A DNA stretch of 64,000 bases from Linyphia triangularis. Taxonomy: Eukaryota > Arthropoda > Arachnida > Araneae > Linyphiidae. The notes under the pieces were generated by a model. The model had not been told where the DNA came from and did not search any database. It saw nothing but the letters and a program-made list of their open reading frames with translations. The DNA lies in the NCBI GenBank assembly GCA_963978545.1, contig OZ021727.1, positions 48,397,385 through 48,461,384 on the forward strand. The letters are read 5' to 3'. Below, piece after piece: positions 1 to 14,000 of this stretch; the stretch's first letter is position 1, and each line of letters begins with the position of its first letter. Position numbers and translations under genes: made by a program.

Positions 1-109
1 TTTTCATCCGACATCCATCTAATGGAAGAATACCTTAGTTTATTTCATATTATTCTTATGACACACATAGAAAATTGTTTCATAAATGATTGGTCACCCA
101 AAAAACCCG

Positions 110-297
110 CCGACCAAACGGTATAGTGGTTAGGGTGCTAGCTTCTAGAAAGCAAGGTTGCGGGCTCGAGTCTCGTGTAAGGCATGGGTGTTTGTAAATG
201 TATGTTGGTTTGTCAAATGACGAATGTTTCGGAGCATTATAGCCCTTGTGTTGCTAACGGCGCCAGATAATCTGAAACCAACCAACTAAAAAAAAAA
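110..297 (+). mobile_element. tRNA-derived SINE, family 1
   Basis: Begins CCGACCAAACGGTATAGTGG, has a decayed B box (GGGCTCGAGTCTC), body ATGTATGTTGGTTTGTCAAA, GGCGCCAGATAATCTGAAA, and ends in an A-run. The same family occurs at 18.6, 32.1 and 54.9 kb. Confidence 0.75.
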
Positions 298-746
298 CAG
301 TCCCCATTCCCAATTGTTTCGGATAATCAATGCTTTACTGTATTTTACTTTATATACTAACAATGATTCTGCATTAATTCGAATCACTAAACGTTTTCTC
401 ATTTTTAAATGTTTAAGCAATATTTAAAGCACTGAGAATTTGGACAAAAAAGTTGAAATCATTGTTTCAACTGGACTGTAACAAATTTGTAAATATTACA
501 AATTATACAGAAACTTATTTAACAGTACAAATACTTTTTTAAGAAAAAATAAGTTAGAGAAAATCTTAACACAACACAATATGATCTTATGAAGTACCTA
601 GTTAATCACAAGAAAAATTACAATAACAAAATGTTTTTCCTACTATAATGTTTTTAAGAAAAACTTGCCAAATTCAGATCTTACAATTTTAAATTGCAAC
701 ATAATGGCTGCTACACATACATCTCTAAAAATAAGGCAATGGTAAA

Positions 747-1010
747 TTCCTAGTTTAAGTGTATGGGTTGGAAGAATTTTGAAAAATTGGCGACAAAACC
801 AAAACGTTGCTGTGGTACACCGTTTGCCAAGAGCGATTTTCAAAACGGCCACCAAAAAATCTTCTCTTCCCCCAATGCATTCCAATTAAGATTACCATAA
901 AAATCTCTGTTGTGCATGCGCGGTAAGAAAAAAGATTGCCAAATGTTGAACTTTATTGTCTACAAAAAGGCGCTAAATCGGCTTGGCGATATTTTAACGT
1001 AAACTAGGAA
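747..1010. mobile_element. MITE with TTCCTAGTTTA termini
   Basis: TTCCTAGTTTAAG at the left, CGTAAACTAGGAA at the right (12 of 13 positions complementary). Interior TTGGCGAC / GGCTTGGCGAT motifs resemble the 37.9 kb MITE. Confidence 0.5.
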
Positions 1011-2387
1011 TAGACCAAGACAATAATGACTAACTTATCTGTTATTAGTTCTTAATTCAACTATCAACATGCACAATCAAACCTAACATAAATTGAAATT
1101 TTTTACATTCAATTGGAATAGTAGATGGTCAACAAAATTTGCATTAGCCAACCAACAATTGTTTTAATAAAATTATATAAATTACACTGGGCAACACATT
1201 TTTTTCTTCCGAGATGAAACTATTCATATTCTGATTAATTCAATGTGATGAATAGGGATAGGACAAAGAAAAAGCTGAATTAGCTATGGTTTCTTTTTTA
1301 GCAGTGTGTATATAATTGAGAAATAATGTACTACTATATACGTAAATGTTATAATACATTTTAAGACTTACCTTAACGTTCTTCAGAGTTTTGCTTTTTT
1401 TTTTTTTTTTTTTTTTTTTTTATGGATGTTCAATGATATAGCCAGCCAATACTAACATGGTCCACTTGCCCTGGAATCATTGCTCCATCTTGGTAATGTC
1501 CAGATAAAAATGAACATGATAGAATACATGTAGAAAACCACCTTGAGACGTCTATACACAGCTGCCATTTGTATTAAGTACTGTGAGACAAGATGAAGAG
1601 CAGATAGAAGAGACTTTTGATTTCAAGCTTTCTTTTTTTTTGGTGATGCCTTGAAGAACTGGTGCAATGCAGAAATGCAGTTGTCAATGTGATTGGTCCG
1701 CTACTTCTGACCATGGGCACAGAAATGAGCACTTGAGCAGATAGCCTTCATACTCGAGTCTATATTAACAAAAAATCAAAAAGAATCATGATTCTAACAA
1801 TATCTACATAAAAATAAAGTCATCTTGCACTTGTGTAGCAACACAACTGCCTTGGTGCAGATTTTGCATATTAAGGCCAACAAATTTAGTAGCAGTAGCA
1901 AGTGAAATGCCTAACTAGGCACTGGTTTTATGTAAACAATGACATCAGAATCTTTCCAAATAGGAGTTACTTCCTAGACTGCAGCACGATCAGGATAGGT
2001 GACATTTGGCAAATAAAAAAGCTCATAAATTTTTGCCAACTCTAATTGTTGAATTGTGACAAACAAATTTCATTTTGACCTTAGCAATAATTTTCAGAAA
2101 TCTCTCCAATTCCCACCCAATTAATTACAGGATTGCCACTCAAAATTCCCTGACTCTTCCAGGTTTTTTTTTTTTTTTTACATTTCCACGTTTCATTTCA
2201 AGCCAAAATAAATAAAACTTTTTGCATACAATCCAGTTATAATTTTAATCAAGGATTATACAGAAAAAAAATTACGATATTTTAATGTGCATTGGTATCA
2301 TTTAAACAAATTTTTGGTAAAAACCCAGTAATTAGGCTTGACTTCGACATCTGATTATTTGATTAGCGAATAAAACAGATTATAATC
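1011..2387. other. No gene seen
   Basis: AT-rich sequence with a 25-nt T-run near 1397. No conserved frame or clear repeat ends; may hold the missing 3' exon of the PTB gene but none was recognised. Confidence 0.5.
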
Positions 2388-2602
2388 TGCTTACAAGTGA
2401 AACACACTAAGTCAATAAACCTTACTTTTCAAAAGCGAACTAATTTCATGTAAAAAAATTTCTTCAACACCTTTACCTTTTTAGATCAAATTTATATTTT
2501 CAGTGAACATGCAACTTTTGTAGGCAGATGATTTAACTATCTAGTCTGGATAAACACTCTAAAACTGAAAATACTGACTTAGTGTGTTTCAATTGTAAGC
2601 GG
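2388..2602. repeat. Inverted repeat, 28-bp arms
   Basis: CTGCTTACAAGTGAAACACA-CTAAGTCA at 2388-2416 is mirrored by TGACTTAGTGTGTTTCAATT-GTAAGCGG at 2575-2602. Probably a short MITE. Confidence 0.5.
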
Positions 2603-3714
2603 ATGATGTGATGGCGGTACAAGTGTAGAAAAGGGTACCATTTGCATTGGCTTTTGCGCTAAATGGTAGGCGATGTAGTAATGCTTTCTGAGAAAATATT
2701 GTTACATTGGAAACCACAAACGTACACTTATCTTTTATAATTTATTGTTATGGCATATTTTATAGATGTTTTCAATAGTTGTTTACTTTTAACGGCCATT
2801 TGCATCAGTCGCCATTTTGACTAGGCGATGACCGGAAACCACTTCTCATGTAATTTTAAAAATTGTACCAACAAACCAGGAATTTACCCAGAAGTACTTA
2901 ACCAGGGCAACAAACGATTACCTTTGCTTACGTTTTTTGAGTATCTGCCATGTTGGAAATATTTCTTCTTAGCGCCAAAACAAATTTGCCAGTATCAATG
3001 GTGTAAACGATTCTACACTTTTACCATAGCAGTAGAGATACTAAAAACATTGAACTTACCATTGACTTTCAAGTTATAAACATGTTTATTTTATATTATA
3101 ACTATGTCATTTCCATCGATGATAATTTCTCGCTGGCTGGCGGTCAGCCCGCTGGTTGTCGAAAATATTTCGCTTCAATTCATGACTTCGAGATGCGAAA
3201 TCGGAGTATTATTTTATGAAATCAGCAATTAAAATTAATAACTACATTTTAAGTAATTTTTTTTTGATTTTCAAACTAAATCGACAGCAAATGAAGCTTC
3301 ATGGGATTTTTAAACTAAGATTTTTCGTATAAACTTAAATAGCTAATGGATTGGAAGTGGTTAGCCCAATTGAAACCATATGGATTGCCCATATAGACCC
3401 ATGTCGTACTGTATAGATTTCCCTTTCAATAAAGAAAACATATAAATTACTTATTTTCAACTCTTATTTCATTCTTAAACCAAAGAATATATTACCATTA
3501 ATAGAAACAACTAGTATTACGTTTAAACCAAGCATTCTAATGTATAAATTTGAACAAATAGTTTTCATATGGGTTGGTGATGGGCAGATGGGCCCACCAG
3601 CGCCCATCTATCTCACATGGGTCCCATGTAGGCCCATGTGAATCTGCTTCCGTGTGCTACCTGGGCATATTTATAAATTTTTCGCAAATCATGCCAACCT
3701 GTAAGGAATGTGGC

Positions 3715-3960
3715 AATGGTCTACCAACGCCAACTATTTAGCAGAAACCTCTCGACTCTTTACGTCACGAATTTTGTTGACTGTTTTGATCGGACTGGTT
3801 TTGGATCAGTTTTGGAGCATTTTCTTTTCTTATGATTTAAATAACTAATTTTTTTAAAGAACTTTTGTTTAAATATTTGGAATCAGAAAGAAATTCTTCA
3901 TAAATATGTACTTATTTCACTCGTTTTTAAAAAATGCTGGAATCTCTATTGTATAAAAAA
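3715..3960. repeat. Interspersed repeat shared with 50.3-50.6 kb
   Basis: TTTAAATAACTAATTTTTTT to CACTCGTTTTTAAAAAATGC recurs at 50465-50572. May be the end of the transposon family that carries the THAP relic. Confidence 0.55.
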
Positions 3961-4194
3961 ATAGCTTTCCATAGCATTTTTTTTATATCAATACAGCATA
4001 AAAATTTACATTTATAACTGAAATGTAACATTGTTTTTCAAGCTAAAATAATCTATTGTACATACAATAGCAATTAAAATTACAATTTTAAATACGGATA
4101 TACAGTAAAGTTGGTCAATGGGAACTAATTTCTTAAATAAAATTGAATTAAAATTTTATTAATTCAGCATCGATTCAAATTAAAAGGCAAAACT

Positions 4195-5060
4195 GATCCT
4201 CGTACTAATCACGGACATTACGGCTATCACATCAGGGGAAGCCCAGATGAATGACACTAAAACAGCCTTACAAATCTCAGAAATAGCTACTATTAAAGGC
4301 TTAAAATTACCAATACTCCAACGTAAACATCGGCGATAGCGGCCACCATATCATCGAAAATCTCAGCAATTACATTAAAGCAACAATTTGAAAAAGTAAC
4401 CATCACACCAACGTAAATACTGGCGTTAGCGTCTAAATATATGGATGGAAATATCTGCAATGGAGGCGATTATTTCAATATACAGGGATGAGAGTGATCA
4501 GAGAGCAAAAAGGAGGAAATCCAAAAATTTGTTAAAAAAGTTCGCGGAAGGAATATACAAAAATTCAACAAAAAAAGTATCAGGAAGGATGATTCAATAA
4601 TTTTAAAGATACAATGATATTTTTCATACTATATACTAATTACATTTCAAATATTAGGAGTTAGTGAAGTAATTTAAGAGGAAAGGAGAGCTACGAGGCA
4701 AAATCTTTTGTTTAAACATGAGGAAAAGTAAACTTTTTGCAGGAAAAACTGGTTCAGATCAGAAAAATGCAGATCCTCAAATCACTGAAAAAGAGAAGGA
4801 AAATTTTACATATAAACCAAAATGGAGGAAATCCTCCAAAAGGAGGAAAACTGTCATCCCTGAATATAACTCTACAAAATTGACTATCACAACCACGTAA
4901 ATCTCAGGGGCAGCAGCAAGTATAGATGCACAAACCTTCGGAATATTGGTACTTAAATCGGTGTAACATTTGCTGAAAATGAACATCACAACAAGGTAAA
5001 TCCCAACGATAGTTATCGTCTAAGCAATGTAAATATTGGCAATAGCAGCCCTTACATCAA
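4195..5060. repeat. Degenerate minisatellite and repeat mosaic
   Basis: Loose repeats of ATCACACCAACGTAAATACT-GGCG(A/T)TAGCG type, interrupted at 4490-4860 by sequence shared with 18.5-18.9 kb (AAAAGGAGGAAATC, CAATTTAAAAGATACAA) and 21.05-21.24 kb (GCAGATC..CGAAA). Confidence 0.5.
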
Positions 5061-5067
5061 CGTAACG

Positions 5068-5186
5068 TTCAGCATTTTTATGCACGACGGCTAATCAGGC
5101 CGGGACCTACAACTTAAAGTGGATTCCGAACCACAACGAACATTCATGCCTAATCCGGAATTCGAACCCGGCACCTTTGGCGGTAA
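5068..5186 (-). mobile_element. tRNA-derived SINE, family 2, truncated head
   Basis: Minus-strand B box region GGGTTCGAATTCC, then GCATGAATGTTCGTTGTGG and GTAGGTCCCGGCCTGATTAG. The A-box end is missing. Confidence 0.65.
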
Positions 5187-5705
5187 TCTGTAAGATAAGT
5201 GGTCATTACTTCGGAGTTGGGGAAGTCTGAAGGTACGCCGGCTTCATGGTTGTCAGACTTGCAAGCAAGCCCAATAAAATTGTATTGCAGATTTGTATAA
5301 TCAAAAAAGAACTGAAATCCACATTTACAGCTGAATTGTACCATTTCTTCCTGGTGTAATCTCTGCAATAGTAACAATGACAGTTCTATTGGCGTAACAA
5401 TTGACGAAAATGAATACTACTCAACAACGTAATTCTAGGCAATAGCATATGCTGATAGAGGTTATAACATAAGAGAAAAATGTGTTCCATCTGTGATTTA
5501 AGGAGATCCGAATGTATGCAGGTTCATGGTTGTTAGAACATTTACATCGATCTCACACGCAATTGAAATTTTGGTCAAAAAGCCCGAAAACTTTGATATT
5601 GAACCATGTGTGAAGAGAGAATCAATCAAGAGAGATCAATGGGAAACTTGTAGAATAACGTTGATTTTCTTTGAAATTTGTAAAAAAGTGGAAAGATATG
5701 GAAAA

Positions 5706-6119
5706 TTAAAAAAGGGTGGAAATTCGGCAATCGGCGAAAGGAATCATACATGGAAGAGATAGATTTTCGGGACAAAATTTACGTACGTAAAAGTACGTTT
5801 CTGTACTTTTTCGGAGCCAGTTTTCCATTTTCGCATATTTTCGTGACATTCGGGACCAGTAGACACCTGGCATAAAACTTAAGTTTTTACTCCTATCTTT
5901 TACCATTTGTGTAGGATTTAGACATGATGAATTATGAACAATTGTATCGTTTAATTGTGATTTAATCATTAGAGTTTGCAACATTTTTACAATAAAACTA
6001 CAACAATCTCTTTTTAAATTGAGACCTTCCTCTGCACTTACATCATTTGTCTTCAATTTTTCTTTTAAAAGTTTATCAGCAAAAACCCCATGCTGATTTC
6101 GTCGGTAGACAAGTAACAA
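5706..6119 (-). pseudogene. Possible transposase-derived fragment
   Basis: Open for 137 codons. Contains LKRDCCSFIVKMLQTLMIKS and HNSSCLNPTQMVKD, which resemble a short block ('R..C..fl..l......i......lnP') seen in hAT-like transposase relatives of arthropods. No catalytic residues are visible, and the surroundings are repeat-rich. Weak recognition. Confidence 0.3.
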
Positions 6120-6759
6120 TTATAATCCTCTAAGTCAGTTTTATGATCTTGCTTTAGAACATGGAAATAGTTCATGCACTTTATGGCGAGTTTTTACAAT
6201 TCATCTCCAAAAAAAGTCAAGAGGAATTTATCATTTTGAAAGAATTTAAGGGAAGGACGTAGTAACTTAGCAACAGCTAAAACAAAATTAAATTTAGCCA
6301 CTACTGTTTTGTCTCTAGTTGCTTCACGAATATTCTGATAAGACTTGCAACTTGGTTTGCTTAAATTCCCATTTTCTACCTCTTACATTTTCAAATGCGA
6401 ATTTGCATATTGTGTCGTATTTTCTTGATTATTTTCAGTCATTGGTTAGCATTACGGCCATTTTTCATTCCTGGTGGATTTTTAATCACCCGCCATAATG
6501 AATTGGTGACGTTTTGATTATGACAATTTTTCAAAAACGTGACAACCCAACACGTAGATTAGAAATTTATTAGGAGAGCTCATTTCCGGAATGTAGCCTA
6601 ACATTTAAACACCACTTAGTGGGCAAAAACAACTGGTTTAGAAGAGGGGTTTAGTGTTCTGATCACTATATTTTGAGCTTTAGCGACAGATTTGCTCTAC
6701 TTAATATTTCGCTAATGCAGTTTCGAGAACCGGCAGGAAATTGCGATCTCGGACAGTTT

Positions 6760-6881
6760 TAGGGGGAAATTAAGGGGTTTTTAAGGACCTGATTTATCAA
6801 AAATAAGGAGTTCTTAAGGGCCCTTATGAAAACCAAAATTAAGGAGTTCTTAAGGACTTTTAAGGACCCGTGGGAACTCTG
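6760..6881. repeat. Fragment of a CAGGGTTCCCAC-type element end
   Basis: TTAAGGAGTTCTTAAGGACT repeats ending GACCCGTGGGAACTCTG, a decayed right terminus. The left end was not found. Confidence 0.5.
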
Positions 6882-7075
6882 TATAATCAATGATTATGTA
6901 TTAAACATCTCATTTTTAAATATTACAAAACCAATGTTTTTTGTATTTCATTAATAGCACTAATTTTATGTTAGAAAATCTTTTAAACTCAAAGATTATA
7001 TAAGAAATTTATCTGTCTCAATTTTTAAACACATCTCTAAATTATTCAAACACACACAATTATATTTCACAATAT

Positions 7076-7182
<107 letters not shown>

Positions 7183-7388
7183 TTTATATCATATGTGGAA
7201 GAAAAATTTTAACTTTTTGGAGATAACTTGCATTACTTCATTAAGTAATTGATCGCCAATCTAAATTTTCTATAAGAACACAAAAATACATAGTTCTTAA
7301 CATTTTTAAGGAACACACTTTATAAGTTATAAGTAACACAATTAATTGTTACGTGTGGGACATAAATGAACAATTTTTGCTAAATACC

Positions 7389-7600
7389 CTAAAAGTAAAA
7401 AGGAAATGTAAGTTTGTTATTACGTAAGCCACACAACTTGCCTGAAGGTGGGGAATTAGCGCTTGGGCAGAATAGTTTTATCTCGTAATTTAGTGTTCCA
7501 CCAGATAACGATACGTCAACACTTGAGTCAACTTCATCCGCTTGAGAACATATTGAGGCCACTACAGATCTAATGTGCATCTGACCCCATTATTGTACAT
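7389..7600. repeat. Interspersed repeat; empty-site relative of the 41-43 kb insertion
   Basis: GAACATATTGAGGCCACTACAG then TAATGTGCAT..CCCCATTA matches the two flanks of the TTAA element read through (41147-41182 and 43302-43330), without the 2.1 kb insert. Contains a chance 63-codon minus-strand frame. Confidence 0.55.
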
Positions 7601-7951
7601 AACTGTGTTCTGTGAAAAGACTCTACTGCAACTTTCTGATCACTAGCTCTATGCCTAAACTCATTAGATCCCAAGTGTTTTTTTTTTCTTCTTTTTTTAA
7701 ATTCAATAAAATTATAGACAAAGTTAGACCAATATTATTACAATATTTACACAGTTCTTTGCTGATAAGTGGCCAACAATTTTTATCTGCTTGTGAAGAA
7801 ACAAATTAAAGGGAAAAAATAATATTTTCCTTTTATTTATAACAATACAGTAAAAGCAAGTTATATTTAATTTTATAACAAGTTTAAGTAAAAAATAATA
7901 AAGTTAAGAAAAAATTAAAGATAGTAAAAAGCATTAAAATTTGATACTCAC

Positions 7952-8020
7952 TTTTAACTCATTAGGATGTAAAGAGGACTTTTTCCTCCTTGTATCATGT
8001 GGTCTTTTATATTCTATTTT
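7952..8020 (-). CDS. Basic tail exon
   Basis: Acceptor TATATAG, donor TAAAA|GTGAGT. Encodes KIEYKRPHDTRRKKSSLHPN then ELK. Very basic and possibly a nuclear localisation signal. No stop; the following exon was not identified with confidence. Confidence 0.5.
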
Positions 8021-11000
8021 CTATATAAAAGAAAAAAATAATCCATAACAGTAAATATTATCATATAAATCCTTTAAATGTATTGTGAACTTATGTATGA
8101 TTACAATTTAGAGCTCCGATCAAGTTTTCATAGTGTAAAAAAAAATGGCCAGTTTTTGGATATTTTTGACAATAATTTTTCCATAAGCCAAAAAATAGAA
8201 AGAAAAAAAAATGGTAAAATTGGTGATGTTATTCCATAGACATTACATTGTCTTTTTGTGTGCATGAAATAGAAAAAAATCATTTGTTGTTTGGCAATGC
8301 TCAAGGGCAGAGGATTCTGTGTTAAAGGCATTCGTTTTAAAACTTTTTACGCTTTTATCGCATTTTCATGGGAATTTCAGAGGTGGCGATATTTAGAACA
8401 CCTTAAGAAGAATTAGCACAGAAATTTAATCAAAAAAGCTAGAGCCATATTACAGCCATTGCTAAAAAACAAGATTTTTTAATGATTTTGACCTTATGCG
8501 TATGCATGATTTTGATGAAAACCTTAATGCCAGATCTCACAGGTCTCCTAAGTACCACTAACTCGCACGCCAAAATTTTAACTTTGTAAGTCAATTTGTT
8601 TGGATGCTGACCATGTACACACAGACAGATATTTTTTTAGACCACTTTTTTAAGTCAGGATGCTCCGAAAAAAGGAGGAATGAAAAGAAAAATAATAATA
8701 ATAGTAATTGTGATGGAAAACAATACTTTCATTACCTTATGTTAACATATGAGTAATTGAAAGTAAAAAACCTTCTTGATTGGTCTCAATATACATAACA
8801 GTATTCAGCAGAAAAGTAATTTCTCAACTCTCTGAAATTCCATTTACAATTAATTTAGGAAAATGTAACTAAAAATTAGATGTTATGTATTGTATTAGAA
8901 ATTTGTAGATTGACTATAAAAAATATAGTAATTTCTATTCAATATGTAAATAACATTTAACTTTAAATAATAACACAAAATGACTTAACACAATCTCTTA
9001 GTACATTAAAGCACAGAATTCTATAAACTGAAAGTTAAAAAAAAAAAGAGGGTGCAATTGAATATATACCAACTGACCTTCTTTCTTCTTACATGTTTCT
9101 TATTGGCTTTGGCAATTTTTTTCTGTATTTCTTCTTTCTCTTCAATTTCTGTAAGTTTCATTTCAACTGCAGTAGAGTACAATTCCTGAATTTTGATATT
9201 TAAACCAGATTCCTAAAAATTAAAATTACAATTTTAAACAAATAATAATACATTAATCTGTTTTGTACTGCTTGAAATATAATTATAATTAAAAGCCTAT
9301 CTACTTTAAAATAAAAAAGTTATTTTGTTTTATAAAATGAAATATAGAAAACATGTATGTTAATTTATGTGACTCATAAAAGTGTATATTTTTATAAAAT
9401 ATTTTTAAGAAAAGATAGTAATTTCTGTTCAATATAAAATTCATATTTCACTAAACATTATTTGGAAATACATTTTATGAGAGAAAAGAACTTAAGTTCA
9501 GTTAGTGAATATATTTTACGAGAAAAAAAAACTAAGTTCAGTTGGTGAATACATTTAAGCTTCAATTGTACAAAATATTAAAAATTAAAAAAAGAGAGAG
9601 AATTTTTTTTGAACATAAAAAATATGCACTGATCAATCATAGTAACACTCTTATTTTTTATTTAATTAATGATAAGACAATTAAATTGAATGAATGATGT
9701 AATACCATTGAAAATAAAAATAAGAATGAATTATCATAATAATAAGAATTAATTATCATAATAATAAGAATTAATTATGAAATAAAAACACCGTTCTAAA
9801 TACCTCATATTGTGTTAAAGTAGGCAATACATCATTACAACATCCTTCTAGCCACCAGCAAATATCTTCCACTAATTTTACTCTTTTCTCCAAAGTAATT
9901 GGAATTTCTCTCTCTAAAGCCGTTAATTTATAGGCCAAACTAAGAAAATCTTTCAATTCTATAAAGACTTGTGAAGCCTAAAAACGTTGTACAAAAAATA
10001 AAGTACCAGGAAAAGTTACATTTAAGCAATTTAAAAAAAAAAAAAAAAATTACTTTATAAAAATTAAATATAGAAAAAATATATTTTAGACAACATTCAT
10101 AAATTAAATATAAGCTTATGAATGTAGAAAAAATATATTAATTAAACCTTCATGTTTAATTCTTCCTCCAACTTCCTTGTAAGTTCCGATTGTAAAGTAG
10201 CTTTCAAAACCAACAAAATTTTGGCAGACTGAAAAATACATAAAATATTTATTATAAATTTCGATATTATTTTATTATATTTTATTGTTAGCAGATTGTT
10301 CAAAAGGGCAGTGGTATAATGAACTATATTTTAACAGAAATAAATTTTTTAGTTCTAACCTTGCATTCTGTCTTAAATCCAAAAAAATTATGACCCTTCA
10401 TGCAATCACCAAACACATATCCAAAACATTTAGAGTCTATATAATCTTGAGTAATATATGTTATCTTATTCAGTGGATGCTGATATAAGATTTCCTAGAA
10501 ATAAAAAACAAGACATTTATAAATTGTTTATAACTGTCAAAAAAGTCTCTATTATTTCTTTAATAACAAAATTAATTGCTCAAGAGGGATCGCTTTTTCT
10601 TGAAAACCAACAGACTATGAGCCCATTTTGCATTATTAATTTAATTATGAAATTACATCAGTCTTTAAAAAGAAAAAAAAATTGAAATACATACAATTAA
10701 ATAACTGTGCACCTCACATAAGACATACAATACACAGCAGTTACAAAGGCATTCATGGCCATCATAATATGAATTTACAATTTAAAACGCACAATGGCAG
10801 AATTTTTCACAGCTACTAGAGAGGATGTAACACAACTTTTCTGCATTTAAACTTTTATTTTTTGCCCACCCTAATACACAGCACACACACATTACATATA
10901 ACTTTTACAGGTGATAATGATGATTTTTTAAAGATTTTAAAACAATTCTATGGAGGTATTATTTGACAATTTAAAAGTTACTAAGAAATGGCATTATGTC

Positions 11001-14000
11001 ACTGGCAATATTGTGTTTAGTAGAGTGTAATAACTAAATGAACATTATACAAAAGCTATTTTTATTTTGTAACACGTCAGTTGGGATATTTTTATGAATT
11101 AGTCAGTATTTAAAAATAGTATATTACTTAGGGAAGTCACAGTAAATTTCAAATAAATTAGTAGTTCTGTAAGGCTTTTTTTTTTACTTTTAAAAACTTC
11201 TGTAATTCAAATCTTAATTTTTCAAAAGTCCATGTATATTATTTTAAGAGGATTTGTTTGAAACAATTATTTTAAGTCTTTAAAATTAAATTTTTGAAGC
11301 TTAAAAGTGTTTTCTTGGCCCAAAAAAATAATAATTAAATAAAAAGTTAAACTAATACTTGTCATTTTTTTAAATAACAGTTTCACATGTGTTAAAATGT
11401 AATTATTGTAAAATGTGCTTTTATTTTTTAACATTTCTCTTGGAATTTTTTTTTTAATATATATATTGTAAGATATGCATTCTATATCTTCCAAGTTCAA
11501 ATTTTTACTAAGTAAATTAGTTACATTCAGAAAACTTAATCGGATTATAGATCAAATGTCATAAGAGTTTATATTCTTCAAAATTATTATTGTTTTTTAA
11601 TTTCACTGTTTCTTATAAATCTATCACTAGTGTGGTCAAAAAGATCTTTTGAATAAGAATATTCTGAAAAATAACTTTAAAAGTATTTGTTAGAGCTTTA
11701 GCTTGAGCGGATTAGCGTTAATATGTTAAATTTTGTGCAATACTTCCAAGCCTTTAACGTGAACTTTGATCCCAGTATTCGAAATTTCTAACATGACATC
11801 TTGTAAAGGTTGCTCAGCATCAACAAGAGCCTAAAGAGAAAGTTTTAAAATCATTATTTTTGTCAATGCTCATGCTTTTGCTTTAAATTAAAATCAAAGA
11901 TACATTCTAAAAGCAAATTAGGATCTTAAGTCTAGTAAAGTTTTAAGGCCTTAAATAAAAGTCCTACTTTATTCTAATATAAAATGCAACTTTCCATTGA
12001 AATAAGTAATAAAAGCAGGATGTATAAAATTATTTCTAAATTCAAAATAATTTGAAATCAGAAATAAAAAACAAAAGTATGATTTATAAGTATCCTATGA
12101 AAGCTGCTCAAACATGCAAAACACAACACTACAAAAGGACATAAATCTACTTGGCAATAGAATTTCATTTGCTACATAAACACTATAAAAAAAATTGAAT
12201 AAATTCATGTTTGAAATATCTTGTGTACAAACCTGCATCTTAGTAAGAGTTTTATGACAAAGTTCAAAATCAGTTTCAAGCCCACGAACATTTTCGCTAC
12301 CCAGAAATTTCGCATCAAAAATTGCACTTTGTGTTTCTGCAGAACTTTTATCAACTGTAACATGAGAATAACCAGATTAGACAGTGTGAAAATTGATGCT
12401 GAAAGAACAGTCTAACAGTTAGAACCTTTGATGTTAAATAAAATACCTTTTGGAGCAGAGGCAGAAGGTGAGTGCAATGGAACTAGTGATTTCTAAGAAA
12501 AATACATTTTGTTTAATCCTTCAAGAAATATATACTAATAAAGTATATAACAGATAAGAAAATGTTGCAGTAGATTAATGAAAAGCCAACAAATAAAAGA
12601 AGTTGACAGAGTTTGGGTTATCACCAAGATAAAAAAAAAAGTTGAGACTCTGAATTTAATTTTTATATTCTAGATTAAGTATTATAGAATTACTAAATGT
12701 ACAGGGTTCCCACTCAAATCACAGAATGAAAATCACTGAATTTTAAGGACCTAAATAATGTTTTTAAGATTTAAATAATGTTTTTAAGGACCTTTGAAAA
12801 TTTGTTTTCAGGCATCATGTCTATAAATAAATTTAATAAAGTATATTCTATCAAAAAAGTTACAAATTGGTGCATGCATAGTACAAATATATCAGAGAAT
12901 TCCGATACGGTGTGGATAAGTGGTGGTCATGCGGGCATAGCAAGTCAGAGTTGTATTTTTAAAAATTGTGCAGTTGGGCACAAAGCAAAAATTAAGGACT
13001 TTTAAGAACCTCTAAGCCTTTTCAAGTACTTTCAAGGCCTTGAAAAGAAGTTAAAAAATATTAAGTACTTTTAATGACTTTCAATAATCGTGGGAACCCT
13101 GATGTATGGCCCCCCTGTTATGCAGAGACCTGTCATTTTGTATCGTTCACAGCTTTTGAACCAGGCTTGCTTCACTTGCTAAAAGGTTCATAGCAGCACA
13201 AGCGCAGGTTTGCTTGGAATGCTAAAAATTTTATAGGTATGCAAGCACATGTTTACTGTGCTTCTTAAAATGGTCGTTGCTAGACAAGCATAATCTCTCT
13301 TTGCTCTCTAAAAGGTTCTACACAAACCCAGACTTGTTTCATTCGCTAAAAGGTTCATTGCTACACAAACACCAAAAACCCTGCATCACCAATTTCATAA
13401 AGATATAAAAGCACTTAGATCAGTACAATTATATTATTTATTTTATGGGGAGCTCTTTAAAGGTATAAAGGAAGAAAACAGGCTTCTTAATAAATAAAAT
13501 TACTATACAAGTAGAATAGAACAATTTTTGAGAAAGGGCCTTTTTCAACATCTAAAATGTTAATTGATATGTTTTAGTAATCGAGGCAAAAGAAGGGCAA
13601 CATGCTTAAACAAAATATAAAATATCAGACCCAAAAATTCAAATTCAAGCAATCCAAGAGGAAAAACCAGCTATAGGACTTGAAAGTATACTGGAAAAAC
13701 ACACTAATCTACTGAATATATTTTATCTTCATACATTTACTATTTTAACTACTTTTTTATTATTCTTGAAGATAATGAAGAATTTAATATTTAATTGAAA
13801 TCAGAATTTATACCTGCAATCTTTCAAATACATGTATTGAATTTTGCTACAACATATATTTTTTGTTTAATATATCTTTTTGTAATGAAAAACATTAAAT
13901 TTATTTCTTTTTGCCCCACCATTTCTTTTTGTTAGCAAGAAAATCCGTAAAACTCTCACCAAGCAGTTGAACAAACCTCACTACTACCTAATAGTCAATA

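Noticed and set aside
643..885. 80-codon minus-strand frame.
   Set aside because: Overlaps a MITE with TTCCTAGTTTA termini; no similarity to a protein.
7389..7580. Minus-strand frame that could be the last exon of the PTB gene (phase 0, ends in TAG).
   Set aside because: It lies in a dispersed repeat also found at 41.1/43.3 kb and its acceptor lacks a good pyrimidine tract.
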